This document shows positions 22,246 to 30,368 of a stretch of 31,044 bases of DNA, piece after piece. Below the pieces are notes generated by a model. That model was not told the DNA's origin. It did not search any database and saw only the letters and a list, made by a program, of their open reading frames with translations. Origin of the DNA: JBBDWJ01 sp040902925 (GTDB lineage: Bacteria > Acidobacteriota > Terriglobia > Bryobacterales > UBA6623); contig JBBDWJ010000160.1 in the NCBI GenBank assembly GCA_040902925.1, forward strand, positions 1 to 31,044, written 5' to 3'. Each line of letters starts with the position of its first letter. Within the stretch, counting starts at the first letter, position 1. The translations under genes and the position numbers were made by a program.

Positions 22246-22554
22246 TCACAACGCTCCAGCCCCATCGTCCTCGCTCGCCCCGGGATCTTCGGCCGGAGGC
22301 TCCGGATCGCTCAAGCTCCCTGCGATGCCCTCCAAAGAAGTACGCATCGCCAGCAGCGTCTCGAGTTGCGAAAACTGCGCCAACTGGCTAACGAACTCCA
22401 CCGGCTCCTGAGGGTTCAGCGGATCCTGATTCTGAACCTGAGCGATCAGCAGCCGCAGGAAGGTGTCTTTTTCCGACAGCGCGGCGATGGAAGCGCGTTC
22501 GGTGTTGGATGGCGTGGTCGCCGCGGTTGTCGTCAATCCGATGGCATCCGGCAT
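22246..22554 (-). CDS. flgD: Minimal flagellar hook-cap protein FlgD
   Basis: A 102-residue protein holding only the conserved FlgD N-terminal region: DTFLRLLIAQVQNQDPLNPQEPVEFVSQLAQFSQLETL (residues about 31-68; LLxxQLxxQDPLxP is the family signature). The Tudor-like and immunoglobulin-like domains of full FlgD (about 230 residues in E. coli) are missing; the chain ends with an acidic, alanine-rich tail. FlgD caps the growing hook. ATG 22554 has AGGAG 6 bases upstream. fliK is upstream and flgE downstream, the expected hook cluster. No reading-frame break is seen that would hide the missing domains. Confidence 0.92.
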   Translation of the reverse strand: MPDAIGLTTTAATTPSNTERASIAALSEKDTFLRLLIAQVQNQDPLNPQEPVEFVSQLAQFSQLETLLAMRTSLEGIAGSLSDPEPPAEDPGASEDDGAGAL

Positions 22555-22636
22555 TTTTGATCTCCTGTGCTGGCTCGAAATCCAGGCGCTGGGCAAACCC
22601 ACACGCGCCCGCCCGCTATCTCATCGCGACGTAAAA

Positions 22637-25303
22637 CTATCTCACCTCGACGCGAAACACCGGATCGCTACTCTGCGGCCTTCGACCGCCGCCGGGGCCC
22701 GAACCCTGCCCGCCCGGCTGGCGCTGCCGCCGCGGTTGCCCCTGGCGTGGATCGCCCGGCTGCTCATGGCTCTGCCCTTGGGACGACATCCACGAAGCCG
22801 GCAACCCGCGCTGCGCCAACGACTCGAGCAGCACCGGCAAAGACTCGCTGATGAGCTGGGCGGCCCGCGCTCCATCGGTCCGCACCACGGCTTGAATCAG
22901 CCCGGCGCGGTCCACCATACGCAGCGAGATACGCCCAAGCTGATCGTCCTGCAGCAGCACCTGGAGGCGCTGCGCGCCCGAAGCGTTCGCGAGCGCCGCG
23001 GCCCGTACAAAACGGCTGGCGGACTCGGCCGCGCTTTCCGCCTCGGAAGCCCCGGACGATCCCCCGTATCCCGCGGTTGACGACCCCGCCGCCGGCGCAC
23101 CAGCCGCCGCGCCCGGAGTCAACGCGCTCAGCGGCTTCGAGACATGCTGCGATAGAACCGTGCCCTGCGTTACGGTTCTGCCGTCCGGACCCGCTGGCGG
23201 ACGCAACGGCTCGAAGGCGCTTTCCGCCCCTGGCAGCCGAAAAACATCGCCGGCCGCCCGGAGCTGTGAGCGGTAAGCGGAATCCGCGGTCGCGGCTAAC
23301 GATTGGGCCGCCTCCGCTTGCTTTCCCCCGGCACTGTTTGCCTCGCCTCCGCTCCCCACAACCGTGTTGGCGGGAATTTTCCCGTACAGCCTGGCGCTGG
23401 CCAAGGTTGAAGAAATGCTCCGATATATCTGGTTCGGCGGATCTTCCTCGTGTTGCGAGCCTGCTTGGCCGGGATTTGCGCTGGCGATCTGGAGCCGCAA
23501 TGCGGTTCTTTCGAGCTCAACCACCGGCAGGCCGCTGCCCGCCTCGGTTGGAACGCCTTGCCCGCTTCCCAGGCCGCGCAGCCGTCCATCCGCGGGCGCC
23601 GATTCTGAATTTGTTGCTGCGCTTTCGGGCGAGCCGCCCGGCCCGTCAATCCCCGCGGCTTGGCCGGCCGCTTGGCCCGACACATTCGACCAGCCCGGGA
23701 ATAGACTTGCCATTGGCACGCTGGCCGCCCTGGCGGCGGCAACTTGCGCGGCGGCGGCAACTTGCCAGGCAGCTTCAGCCGGCGGGCTGGCCGATTCTGC
23801 ACTGTCCGCATGCTGAACGGCCGCACGCTGAACGACCGCATCCTGGCCGCCCAAAGCTTGTTCGCTCGCCGCTTGTTCGCTCGAAGCCCGGCCGCTCTGA
23901 GCTTGTTGCCTCGAAGCCCGGCCGCTCGACTGCCCCGTCTGGCGCACCGGATCGCCGTCCTCGGCCGTACCCGCTAGGGACTCCAGTTCGAGGATGCCGG
24001 GATCCAACGTGGCTGCCGGCGTGCCCCGCTCCGCCGTCGACACAGCGGCGGATTCGCTCCCGGCGCTTCCAAGCTGGTCCATCCGCCCCAAAACCTCCCG
24101 GGCCGACGGCAAGGCTTCCCCGCCCTCGCCCGCGACCGTCACGCCCTGTGGAAACTTCTGTGGATCGCCCGTTCCGGCGTCCGCTCCGAGATCCAGAGGA
24201 TTTGTTTTTTCCACGTAGAATGAACGGGATACGTGCTGCGCGGCGCTGCCCAAGGCATCACCCACGGTTTCCACAGGCGCGTGGGTGTTAGGTAGTACAT
24301 TGGCGGCATCGGGCTGTACTACCGGAGACATATACGGATTGAGGGTTTGGTTTATTGTTTCCCGTGGAACGAATGGCGGGATACGATTTTTCGGGCCCTC
24401 CCCGCCGTTTTCCCAGGCCGCCGGATCGCTCCTTCCCGGCCCGCCCTCAACAGGTGTTCCCGGCTGACCGCCAGCGGCTTCGAATCCAGACCCCTCTCCA
24501 GGAAATTCGCTGCCAACAGCGCTTGCGCCGTGAGAAAGAATACCGTCAAGGTGTATGTCAGGAACCACTCTGGCAGCCGGAGCCGTATCCATACGGGCCT
24601 CCACGCGGGCTGCCTCGCCGCCGAATGAGCTGCTAGTGTATTCCTGGTCACCCTCCGCTGTGGTATCCTGCCGAACCACTTGTGGATGGGCGGCTTCGAC
24701 CGGCGGCCGCGAGGCGGAGCGCTCCTGGCTTCCGGAAACCGGAGTGCTCTCAGCCAGAGGATTGTGCGGCGACGGCCCCCGGTCCGCGTCGACCGCATTC
24801 GAGCCGCTAGCGGCTGCTCGATCCACACCGCCGGTTCGCGGCTCTCGTTCCTCGTCCCTTGGGCTCGCCTCGCGGCGATTCCCTCGTTCTCCGCGGGCGT
24901 TGGCCTCGCGGGTTTGGGCTGCTGCATGTTGAGCCCGGTGGGCATTTTGAGCTCGGTGGGTCTGGGACCTGGCGGCTTGAGACCCGCCGGCCTTAGCCAA
25001 CCCGGCTGCCCTGGGCTCCGCGGCGCTCCTGGCCGTCGACGACTCGGCGCTGCTGGCAGAAAACGCCCGGCGCGAGTCGCGGTCCTCGCGAGCGGGCAAA
25101 TACCGAACAGGCTCCCGTGATAGTAAGGAAGCGTCCGGCCGGGTCTGTTCGGCCAGCCGAAACCCAAAACTCTCCGCTTCACTCCTGCTGCTGCCCGCTC
25201 CAGCCGCGCGGGCGGCCAACTTGCCTGCCGCAATACCGCCCGGCGCAATGCCAGCGAACGCATGCTGCATCGCCGGCTGCGCCAGAATGACCGAGTTCAG
25301 CAT
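22637..25303 (-). CDS. fliK: Flagellar hook-length control protein FliK
   Basis: An 888-residue protein, about twice the length of E. coli FliK. The conserved C-terminal Flg_hook domain is at about residues 775-845 (VLLQDDQLGRISLRMVDRAG, then ARAAQLISESLPVLLESLAQRGL), followed by a Q/G/R/P-rich tail. The preceding 750 residues are low complexity, rich in A, S, E, Q and G, with internal repeats such as HRAQNAHRAQH and SSEQAASEQA. FliK is exported as a molecular ruler and tells FlhB to switch substrate class. Position upstream of flgD-flgE fits. The start ATG 25303 has AGAGG 3 bases upstream; later in-frame starts are possible. Tandem duplications in the DNA (for example 30-base spaced copies at 23881 and 23911) show how the linker grew. 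Confidence 0.9.
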   Translation of the reverse strand: MLNSVILAQPAMQHAFAGIAPGGIAAGKLAARAAGAGSSRSEAESFGFRLAEQTRPDASLLSREPVRYLPAREDRDSRRAFSASSAESSTARSAAEPRAAGLAKAGGSQAARSQTHRAQNAHRAQHAAAQTREANARGERGNRREASPRDEEREPRTGGVDRAAASGSNAVDADRGPSPHNPLAESTPVSGSQERSASRPPVEAAHPQVVRQDTTAEGDQEYTSSSFGGEAARVEARMDTAPAARVVPDIHLDGILSHGASAVGSEFPGEGSGFEAAGGQPGTPVEGGPGRSDPAAWENGGEGPKNRIPPFVPRETINQTLNPYMSPVVQPDAANVLPNTHAPVETVGDALGSAAQHVSRSFYVEKTNPLDLGADAGTGDPQKFPQGVTVAGEGGEALPSAREVLGRMDQLGSAGSESAAVSTAERGTPAATLDPGILELESLAGTAEDGDPVRQTGQSSGRASRQQAQSGRASSEQAASEQALGGQDAVVQRAAVQHADSAESASPPAEAAWQVAAAAQVAAARAASVPMASLFPGWSNVSGQAAGQAAGIDGPGGSPESAATNSESAPADGRLRGLGSGQGVPTEAGSGLPVVELERTALRLQIASANPGQAGSQHEEDPPNQIYRSISSTLASARLYGKIPANTVVGSGGEANSAGGKQAEAAQSLAATADSAYRSQLRAAGDVFRLPGAESAFEPLRPPAGPDGRTVTQGTVLSQHVSKPLSALTPGAAAGAPAAGSSTAGYGGSSGASEAESAAESASRFVRAAALANASGAQRLQVLLQDDQLGRISLRMVDRAGLIQAVVRTDGARAAQLISESLPVLLESLAQRGLPASWMSSQGQSHEQPGDPRQGQPRRQRQPGGQGSGPGGGRRPQSSDPVFRVEVR

Positions 25304-25475
25304 TGGCCTCTGCCACGCATGCCGCGGACCAAAACAGCCGGGGTACGGCCTTCAATGAGTTACACGCCGGGCGCGTCGTTCGCGCCGCGCCAAGAAAATG
25401 CCAAGCGGCAAGATCCGCTCACGCCTTTTCCGGAAAATTCCACGGATTTTCAACGGCCCGGCCGGCAATTCCGCA

Positions 25476-25492
25476 TTGGCGCGACAATTGCA
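25476..25492 (+). promoter_or_regulatory. Sigma-54 (-24/-12) promoter of the flgF operon
   Basis: TTGGCGCGACAATTGCA matches the consensus YTGGCACG-N4-TTGCW at every defined position except one A to G. The GG (25478-25479) and GC (25490-25491) are 10 bases apart, as required. The expected start of transcription is about 25502-25504, only 2-4 bases before the flgF ATG at 25506. RpoN control of rod/hook genes is known in many flagellated bacteria. Confidence 0.75.
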
Positions 25493-25505
25493 CGGCCTAC
25501 CCGCC

Positions 25506-26246
25506 ATGGACCAGGGCCTATTGATTGCCGCCGCCGGCATGCGCGCGCAGATCGAAACGCTCGAGTTGCTCGGCAACAATCTCGCCAACACCGGCACGGC
25601 CGGGTTCAAGGGCGACCGCGAATTCTTCCGGCTCTTTCAAACCGAACGCATTCGTCCCGACCCCAACACAGCCGAGATTCGCTGGATGCCGGTCGTGCAA
25701 GGCTCGGCCATCGATTTCGAACAAGGCCCGCTGCAGCGCACCGAAGGGCCGCTCGACGTGGCCTTGGCGGGCCCCGGATTCCTGACCGTCGAAACCGCCA
25801 GCGGCTCGCGTCTCTATACCCGCAACGGCGCGTTTCATTTATCGACCACGGGACGCTTGGAGACGGCCGACGGCCATGCCGTGCTCGACAGCGGCGAGTC
25901 GGAGATCACGATTCCCCCGGGCACCGAGATCCAAATCAGCGAACGCGGCATGCTGCGGGCCGGCGGCCTGAACGTGGCGCAACTCAGCGTGGTGACGTTC
26001 GAAGGCCGTCCCCTGATGAAGGCCGGCAACAGCTACTTCCAGGCGCCCGAAGGAACCCAAACACAGCCCGCCCCCGAAACGGCCGTACAGCAGGGCTATC
26101 TCGAAGGCTCGAACGTCAACGTGCCGCTGGCTGCGGTGCAAATGATTCAGACCAGCCGGAATTTCGAAATGTTGAGCCGCATCGCCAGCCTGGTCGCCGA
26201 CGAGATGAACGGCCGCTCGGTCGAGCAGTTGGGATCGCTGCGATGA
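25506..26246 (+). CDS. flgF: Flagellar proximal rod protein FlgF
   Basis: A 246-residue rod protein, normal FlgF length. The N-terminus MDQGLLIAAAGMRAQIETLELLGNNLAN carries the rod/hook family signature. The mid-region has GPLDVALAGPGFLTVET and RNGAFHLSTTGRL, and the C-terminus ends with QQGYLEGSNVNVPLAAVQMIQTSRNFEMLSRIASLVADEMN. It is first in the plus-strand arm and divergent from fliK. No Shine-Dalgarno precedes the ATG; with the sigma-54 promoter just upstream the mRNA may be nearly leaderless. FlgF versus FlgG is decided by order (flgF before flgG) and by length. Confidence 0.92.
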   Translation: MDQGLLIAAAGMRAQIETLELLGNNLANTGTAGFKGDREFFRLFQTERIRPDPNTAEIRWMPVVQGSAIDFEQGPLQRTEGPLDVALAGPGFLTVETASGSRLYTRNGAFHLSTTGRLETADGHAVLDSGESEITIPPGTEIQISERGMLRAGGLNVAQLSVVTFEGRPLMKAGNSYFQAPEGTQTQPAPETAVQQGYLEGSNVNVPLAAVQMIQTSRNFEMLSRIASLVADEMNGRSVEQLGSLR

Positions 26247-26288
26247 GCAGGCTGGAGTATCACGAACAAGGTGAGCGTCAAAAATCCG

Positions 26289-26316
26289 CGTAGGGGCCTA
26301 GCGTGCTACGCCCGCG
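26289..26316. repeat. Dispersed palindromic repeat, flgF-flgG spacer
   Basis: A 28-base element differing at one base from 22097-22124. Its core gggcctagc-gt-gctacgccc is an almost perfect inverted repeat with a 2-base centre. Confidence 0.8.
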
Positions 26317-26398
26317 CCTCGAGCACGCGAAAGCTACCGCCGCGCCAGCACGCCAGAGCACTGGCACGGTTGCCTGTGCCACTCAAGAGGAGTTGCCC

Positions 26399-27190
26399 AT
26401 GATTCGAGCCTTATACAGCGCCGCCAGCGGCATGCTGGCGCAGCAACTCAACGTCGACAACATCGCCAACAACCTCGCCAATGCCAATACGACGGGCTTC
26501 AAAAACCGCAAAGTCCAATTCCAGGACCTGCTCTACCAGACGCTGACCGCCCCCGGAACACAATCCGGCGAGCAAACCGTCTTCCCGACAGGCCTGCAAC
26601 TGGGTTTGGGAGCCCGCGTCGTCGCCAACGAAGTCATCTTCCGCCAGGGCGACTTCGTCGGCACGGGCAATCCGCTCGATCTGGTCATCGAGGGCAGCGG
26701 GTTTTTCCAGATCCGGCAGCCCAGCGGAGAGCTGGCCTACACACGCGCGGGGTCGTTCCAGCTCAACCGCGACGGCCAGCTCGTCACCAACAACGGCGAC
26801 TTCCTCGAACCCAACATCACCGTGCCGCAGAACGTGCTCGACATCAGCATCGGCCTCGATGGAACCGTCAGCTACACCCAACCCGGCCAAAACCAGGCGC
26901 AACAAGCGGGCACGATCGAAATCGCGATGTTTCAGAACCCCGCCGGCCTCAAGGCCCTGGGCAACAACCTGTTCCAGCCGACCGAAGCGTCGGGCGACCC
27001 GATCACGGGCCTGCCCGGAGGCCAAGAGGGCCTGGGAACGCTGCGCCAAGGATTTCTCGAAAACTCGAACGTCAGCGTGGTTGAGGAGTTCATTCAGCTC
27101 ATCACCGCGCAAAGGGCATATGAAGCAAATGCAAGGGTTGTGCGAACCGCCGACGAGATGTATGAGCAAGCCAATAGCCTGAGCGTGTAG
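26399..27190 (+). CDS. flgG: Flagellar distal rod protein FlgG
   Basis: A 263-residue distal rod subunit, close to the typical 260-262. The N-terminus MIRALYSAASGMLAQQLNVDNIANNLANANTTGFK is classic FlgG, with FQDLLYQT directly after. Mid-region GNPLDLVIEGSGFFQI and C-terminus LRQGFLENSNVSVVEEFIQLITAQRAYEANARVVRTADEM are fully conserved. ATG 26399 has GAGGAG 6 bases upstream. It follows flgF by 152 bases, containing a palindromic repeat, and precedes flgA. Confidence 0.97.
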   Translation: MIRALYSAASGMLAQQLNVDNIANNLANANTTGFKNRKVQFQDLLYQTLTAPGTQSGEQTVFPTGLQLGLGARVVANEVIFRQGDFVGTGNPLDLVIEGSGFFQIRQPSGELAYTRAGSFQLNRDGQLVTNNGDFLEPNITVPQNVLDISIGLDGTVSYTQPGQNQAQQAGTIEIAMFQNPAGLKALGNNLFQPTEASGDPITGLPGGQEGLGTLRQGFLENSNVSVVEEFIQLITAQRAYEANARVVRTADEMYEQANSLSV

Positions 27191-27218
27191 CCACGGATGA
27201 ACACCGATGCACTCAGAT
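27191..27218. repeat. Degenerate 10-base-unit repeat arm after flgG
   Basis: A degenerate left-type arm (ccacggatgaacaccgatg and following) begins at the base after the flgG stop. It resembles 30369-30397 and the left arms at 27291 and 29111. Confidence 0.6.
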
Positions 27219-27290
27219 AGAGACCAGACCGTGCCAAGCGGCGCGCGAGCAATGGGCAAGGGCGTTGACTCGCCTCCACAGAAAGTTTGG

Positions 27291-27366
27291 AGCCGCAGAT
27301 GAACGCAGATAAACGCGGATGGAAAACCAATCCCTCATCCGCGTGCATCTGCGTGCATCTGCGGCT
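27291..27366. repeat. 10-base-unit palindromic repeat overlapping the flgA start
   Basis: The left arm (27291-27323; GCAGATGAACGCAGAT-type units) and the inverted right arm (27336-27366; CATCTGCGTG units) face each other across 12 bases. The flgA ATG (27299) lies in the left arm and most of the signal-peptide n-region is encoded by the two arms. Confidence 0.85.
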
Positions 27367-28285
27367 GATTCTCCTCTTGCCGGCCACGGCGGCGCTTCTG
27401 GGGTCAGCCGCCCTCGCGGCCACTGTCCGCGTCGAGCTGCCGTCCGATCGCATTCGGGCCGGTGATCTCGCCCAAGCCGTCCCTCAAATGCACCAGGCGG
27501 ACGCCGCCGCCGAGTTAGGCTTTGCCCCGCTGCCCGGCGTCGAGCGCCGCGTCTCGCGCCGCGAGATCGTCGAATGGGGCGCCGATCTCGGGCTCGCTCT
27601 CGAACCCGAAACCCTTCCCGAAGCCCTGCTTCTGTCGCGCAAGATGGAGCGTCTGCCAAGCAGGCAAGTGCGCGGCCTGGTCAGCGCGGCGGTCGCCGAA
27701 CGCTACCAGGTCTCGGCCGATCAAGTCGAAGTCGAGTTGCACAGCTTCGCCGAGCCGCTGCTGCCAGCCGAACCGCTCGATTTCGAGCTCACCTCGCCGC
27801 TAACCCGCCTGGGGCGCCCAACGCACCTGATGCTGCGTTGGACCAACTCGAACGGCCGCAGCGGCAACCTGTCATTCCGGGCCACGGCCCAGGTCCGCGG
27901 CTCCTACGCCGTAGCCCGCGAAGCGCTCGAAGCGCGCAGCGAGATTTCGTCGAACGATTTCGAGCTGATCGAGGGCTTGCTGCCCGGCGACCCGCGGGAG
28001 TTTCTCATGAACGCTGAAGACCTCGACGGCAAACAGCTCAAGCAAAGTCTCAAGGCCGGCCAGCCGCTCGAACGGCGCATGATCGAAGTAGCGCAAACCG
28101 TCAAGCGAGGCGATCTGATCGAGCTGCAACTGCGCTCGCGCGCCATCGTGCTGCGGACGCCGGCGCGGGCCGAGCAATCCGGCGCCACCGGGGACACGAT
28201 CCGCTGCCGCAACCTCGAATCGGGCGTCAGCGTTCCAGCCGTCATCACCGGCTCGCGCCAGGCGGAGGTGATTTCGTTCCGATGA
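27299..28285 (+). CDS. flgA: Flagellar P-ring chaperone FlgA
   Basis: A 328-residue periplasmic protein that helps FlgI assemble the P-ring; it is longer than the 219 residues of E. coli FlgA. A signal peptide (hydrophobic LILLLPATAALLGSAALA) ends near residue 40. The C-terminal SAF-type domain is clear: ARSEISSNDFELIEG, then LKQSLKAGQPLERRMI, VKRGDLIELQLRS, and ATGDTIRCRNLESGVSVPAVITGS. ATG 27299 was chosen because GGAG lies 6 bases upstream; the n-region up to about residue 22 is translated from a dispersed repeat. GTG 27353 is an alternative, also inside the repeat. The stop overlaps the flgH start by 4 bases. Confidence 0.9.
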   Translation: MNADKRGWKTNPSSACICVHLRLILLLPATAALLGSAALAATVRVELPSDRIRAGDLAQAVPQMHQADAAAELGFAPLPGVERRVSRREIVEWGADLGLALEPETLPEALLLSRKMERLPSRQVRGLVSAAVAERYQVSADQVEVELHSFAEPLLPAEPLDFELTSPLTRLGRPTHLMLRWTNSNGRSGNLSFRATAQVRGSYAVAREALEARSEISSNDFELIEGLLPGDPREFLMNAEDLDGKQLKQSLKAGQPLERRMIEVAQTVKRGDLIELQLRSRAIVLRTPARAEQSGATGDTIRCRNLESGVSVPAVITGSRQAEVISFR

Positions 28286-29064
28286 GAATCCATCACAGCT
28301 TAACCAAGCCGGGAACCATCGCCACCCTCGCAGGCGTCCGGGCGCTTGGACTTCGATTTCTTCTGTCGTCCGCGCTTTTGCCGGCCGCGCTCTTATTGGC
28401 CGCCTTCCTACTGGCAGCGCTCGTCATTACACCCCGGCTCAGCGCGCAAAACAACGAAGCCGCCCTCGACCGCTACATCGAAGACTCGCTGCGTGTGACG
28501 CGCCAGAACGGACCGGCCAAAGGCTCGCTCTACGTCAGCACGGGTTTTCTGGCCGAGATGTCGCGCGATCCCAAGGCGGCGCAGGTCGGCGACCTGGTCA
28601 CGGTGCAGATCGTCGAGCAGGCCAGCGCGCTGACCAGCGGCTCGACGGCGCAAACCCGGTCTTCGGAAGCCAACAACGCGATCACGAACTTTTTGGGCAT
28701 CCCGGGCCCGCGCAGCCCGCTCACGAATCTGCTGCAGCTAGGCGGCGACTCGATCCTGCAAGGGCAAGGCAGCACCAGCCGCCAAACCAGCGTCAGCGCC
28801 GTCCTGACCGCCCACGTCACCCACGTGATGCCCAACGGCAACCTGATCATCGAAGGAGGCAAGGAAATCGCCGTCAACTCCGAGCGCCAGGTCGTCTGGC
28901 TGCGCGGAGTCGTGCGCCCGGCCGACCTGAGCCCGGAAAACTTGGTCGCCTCCAGCCGCATCGCGCTGATGGATCTGCGCGTCAACGGCCGCGGAGTCGT
29001 CAACGACGCCATCCGCAGGCCCAACATTCTGTACAGGATCTTCCAGAAAATTCTGCCCTTTTAG
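28282..29064 (+). CDS. flgH: Flagellar L-ring protein FlgH
   Basis: A 260-residue outer-membrane ring protein. Family signatures are GDLVTVQIVEQASALTSGSTAQTRSSEA, VTHVMPNGNLIIEGGKEIAVNSERQVVWLRGVVRPADLSPENLV and VNGRGVVNDAIRRPNILYRIFQKILPF at the end. The signal sequence is long (about 55 residues, with a hydrophobic core near 26-47) and the region where FlgH lipoproteins have a lipobox cysteine reads TPRLSAQNN; no cysteine is present. It overlaps flgA by ATGA, indicating coupling. Confidence 0.94.
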   Translation: MRIHHSLTKPGTIATLAGVRALGLRFLLSSALLPAALLLAAFLLAALVITPRLSAQNNEAALDRYIEDSLRVTRQNGPAKGSLYVSTGFLAEMSRDPKAAQVGDLVTVQIVEQASALTSGSTAQTRSSEANNAITNFLGIPGPRSPLTNLLQLGGDSILQGQGSTSRQTSVSAVLTAHVTHVMPNGNLIIEGGKEIAVNSERQVVWLRGVVRPADLSPENLVASSRIALMDLRVNGRGVVNDAIRRPNILYRIFQKILPF

Positions 29065-29110
29065 GAACGCAGGAAGGACCCGGCGCTCGAAGTATATGGA
29101 GAGAAAGAGG

Positions 29111-29187
29111 AGCCACAGATGGACGCAGATAAACGTAGATAAGAATACCCGTTCCCCATCTGCGTTCATCTGCGTTCATCTGCGGTT
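29111..29187. repeat. 10-base-unit palindromic repeat, flgH-flgI spacer
   Basis: The left arm (29111-29140) and the inverted right arm (29158-29187) are separated by 17 bases, the same architecture as 27291-27366. In the flgI frame the right arm would translate as SAFICVHLRF, but flgI has its own start further on. Confidence 0.85.
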
Positions 29188-29202
29188 TCTCATTCTTCTC
29201 TC

Positions 29203-29230
29203 ATTGTGGCTTCTCCATTGTGGCTTCTCC
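29203..29230. repeat. Tandem 14-mer upstream of flgI
   Basis: ATTGTGGCTTCTCC occurs twice in direct succession, followed by a partial third copy (GTTGTGG). The last copy is about 10 bases from the flgI ATG. Confidence 0.75.
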
Positions 29231-29245
29231 GTTGTGGGCCCGGTC

Positions 29246-30349
29246 ATGAAAACTCTAAAATCCATTGCAGCGCTGTGGATCGCGGCGCTGCTCGTAACGG
29301 CATTACCAACGCCGGCGGCGCGGCTCAAGGATCTCGTTACCATCGAAGGCGTTCGCGACAACATGCTGATCGGCTACGGCCTGGTCGTCGGACTGGCCGG
29401 CACCGGCGATGGCCAGCAAACGCTGTTCTCGGTCCAATCGCTTTCGAATCTGCTGCGTAAAATGGGCGTCAATGTCCCACCGGCCGGCTTTCGCGTCAAC
29501 AATATCGCCGCCGTCATGGTTACCGCCACGCTGCCGCCGTTTGCGAGCCCCGGGGGACGCATCGACGCCACCGTTTCCTCGATCGGCGACGCCGAAACCC
29601 TGCAAGGCGGCATGCTCGTGCTAACGCCGCTCAAAGCCGCCGACGGCGAAATCTACGCCGTGGCGCAGGGGCCGGTCTCGATCGGAGGCTTTTCGGCCGG
29701 CCAGGGTGGCACCGGCGTGCAGGTCAACCATCCGACCGTCGGGCGCATCCCCGAAGGAGCCCTTATCGAGCAGGACGCGCCGTCGGTCGTCCCCGACCCG
29801 GCCAGCGTGCGGTTGCAGCTCCGCCGGCCCGACCACGTGACCGCTTCGCGCATCGCCGCAGCGCTCAATCGAGCCTTCCCAAACGCCGTCGCCGAAGCCG
29901 CCAACGCCGCCGTCGTCACCGTGCGCATGCCCACGGCCTTCGAGCAGCGGCCGGTCGATTTCATCGCCGAGATGGATGCGATCGACGTCGAAACCGACCG
30001 CCGCGCGAAAGTCGCGCTCAACGAGCGCACCGGCACCGTCGTCATCGGCAATACCGTAAAAATAGCGCCCGTCGCGGTGCTGCACGGCAACCTGACGGTG
30101 CAGGTCGTTACCGACTACCGCGTTTCGCAGCCGGCGCCGCTGTCGCCGGGCCAAACCGTCGTGACGCCGCAGGTCGGAGTGCAGGTCCAGGAGCAGCGCG
30201 CCCGCGAGGTAAAAATCAAAGACGGCGCAACGGTCGAGGAGCTGGTCGCGGCGCTGATGGCGATCGGCTCGACGCCCCGCGACATCATTGCAATCATGCA
30301 AAGCATCGCCGCGGCCGGAGCGCTCGACGCCGAGCTCGAGATGATCTGA
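29246..30349 (+). CDS. flgI: Flagellar P-ring protein FlgI
   Basis: A 367-residue periplasmic ring protein, normal length. It has a signal peptide (MKTLKSIAALWIAALLVTALPTPAA, split by its K-rich start and AxA-like end). The mature part starts RLKDLVTIEGVRDNMLIGYGLVVGLAGTGDG, the family hallmark. NNIAAVMVTATLPPFASPGGRIDATVSSIGDA and the ending VEELVAALMAIGSTPRDIIAIMQSIAAAGALDAELEMI are also typical. ATG 29246 begins the signal peptide; the frame is open upstream through repeats. No strong Shine-Dalgarno is visible. Confidence 0.97.
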   Translation: MKTLKSIAALWIAALLVTALPTPAARLKDLVTIEGVRDNMLIGYGLVVGLAGTGDGQQTLFSVQSLSNLLRKMGVNVPPAGFRVNNIAAVMVTATLPPFASPGGRIDATVSSIGDAETLQGGMLVLTPLKAADGEIYAVAQGPVSIGGFSAGQGGTGVQVNHPTVGRIPEGALIEQDAPSVVPDPASVRLQLRRPDHVTASRIAAALNRAFPNAVAEAANAAVVTVRMPTAFEQRPVDFIAEMDAIDVETDRRAKVALNERTGTVVIGNTVKIAPVAVLHGNLTVQVVTDYRVSQPAPLSPGQTVVTPQVGVQVQEQRAREVKIKDGATVEELVAALMAIGSTPRDIIAIMQSIAAAGALDAELEMI

Positions 30350-30368
30350 GCCGGACGCTTTGTTGGAA

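Noticed and set aside
23077..24291. Long plus-strand open frame (about 404 codons) antisense to fliK
   Set aside because: Its product is proline/arginine-rich with no family pattern, and it mirrors the GC-skewed, low-complexity fliK linker. fliK has a recognisable C-terminal domain, so this is a shadow.
26362..26381. TGGCAC followed by TTGC upstream of flgG as a second sigma-54 promoter
   Set aside because: The GG and GC elements are too close (spacing short by three bases). The sequence is better explained as a small hairpin, TGGCAC / GTGCCA.
29096..29245. N-terminal extension of FlgI through the repeat region
   Set aside because: The extension translates dispersed and tandem repeats. A complete signal peptide starts at ATG 29246 and gives the normal protein length.
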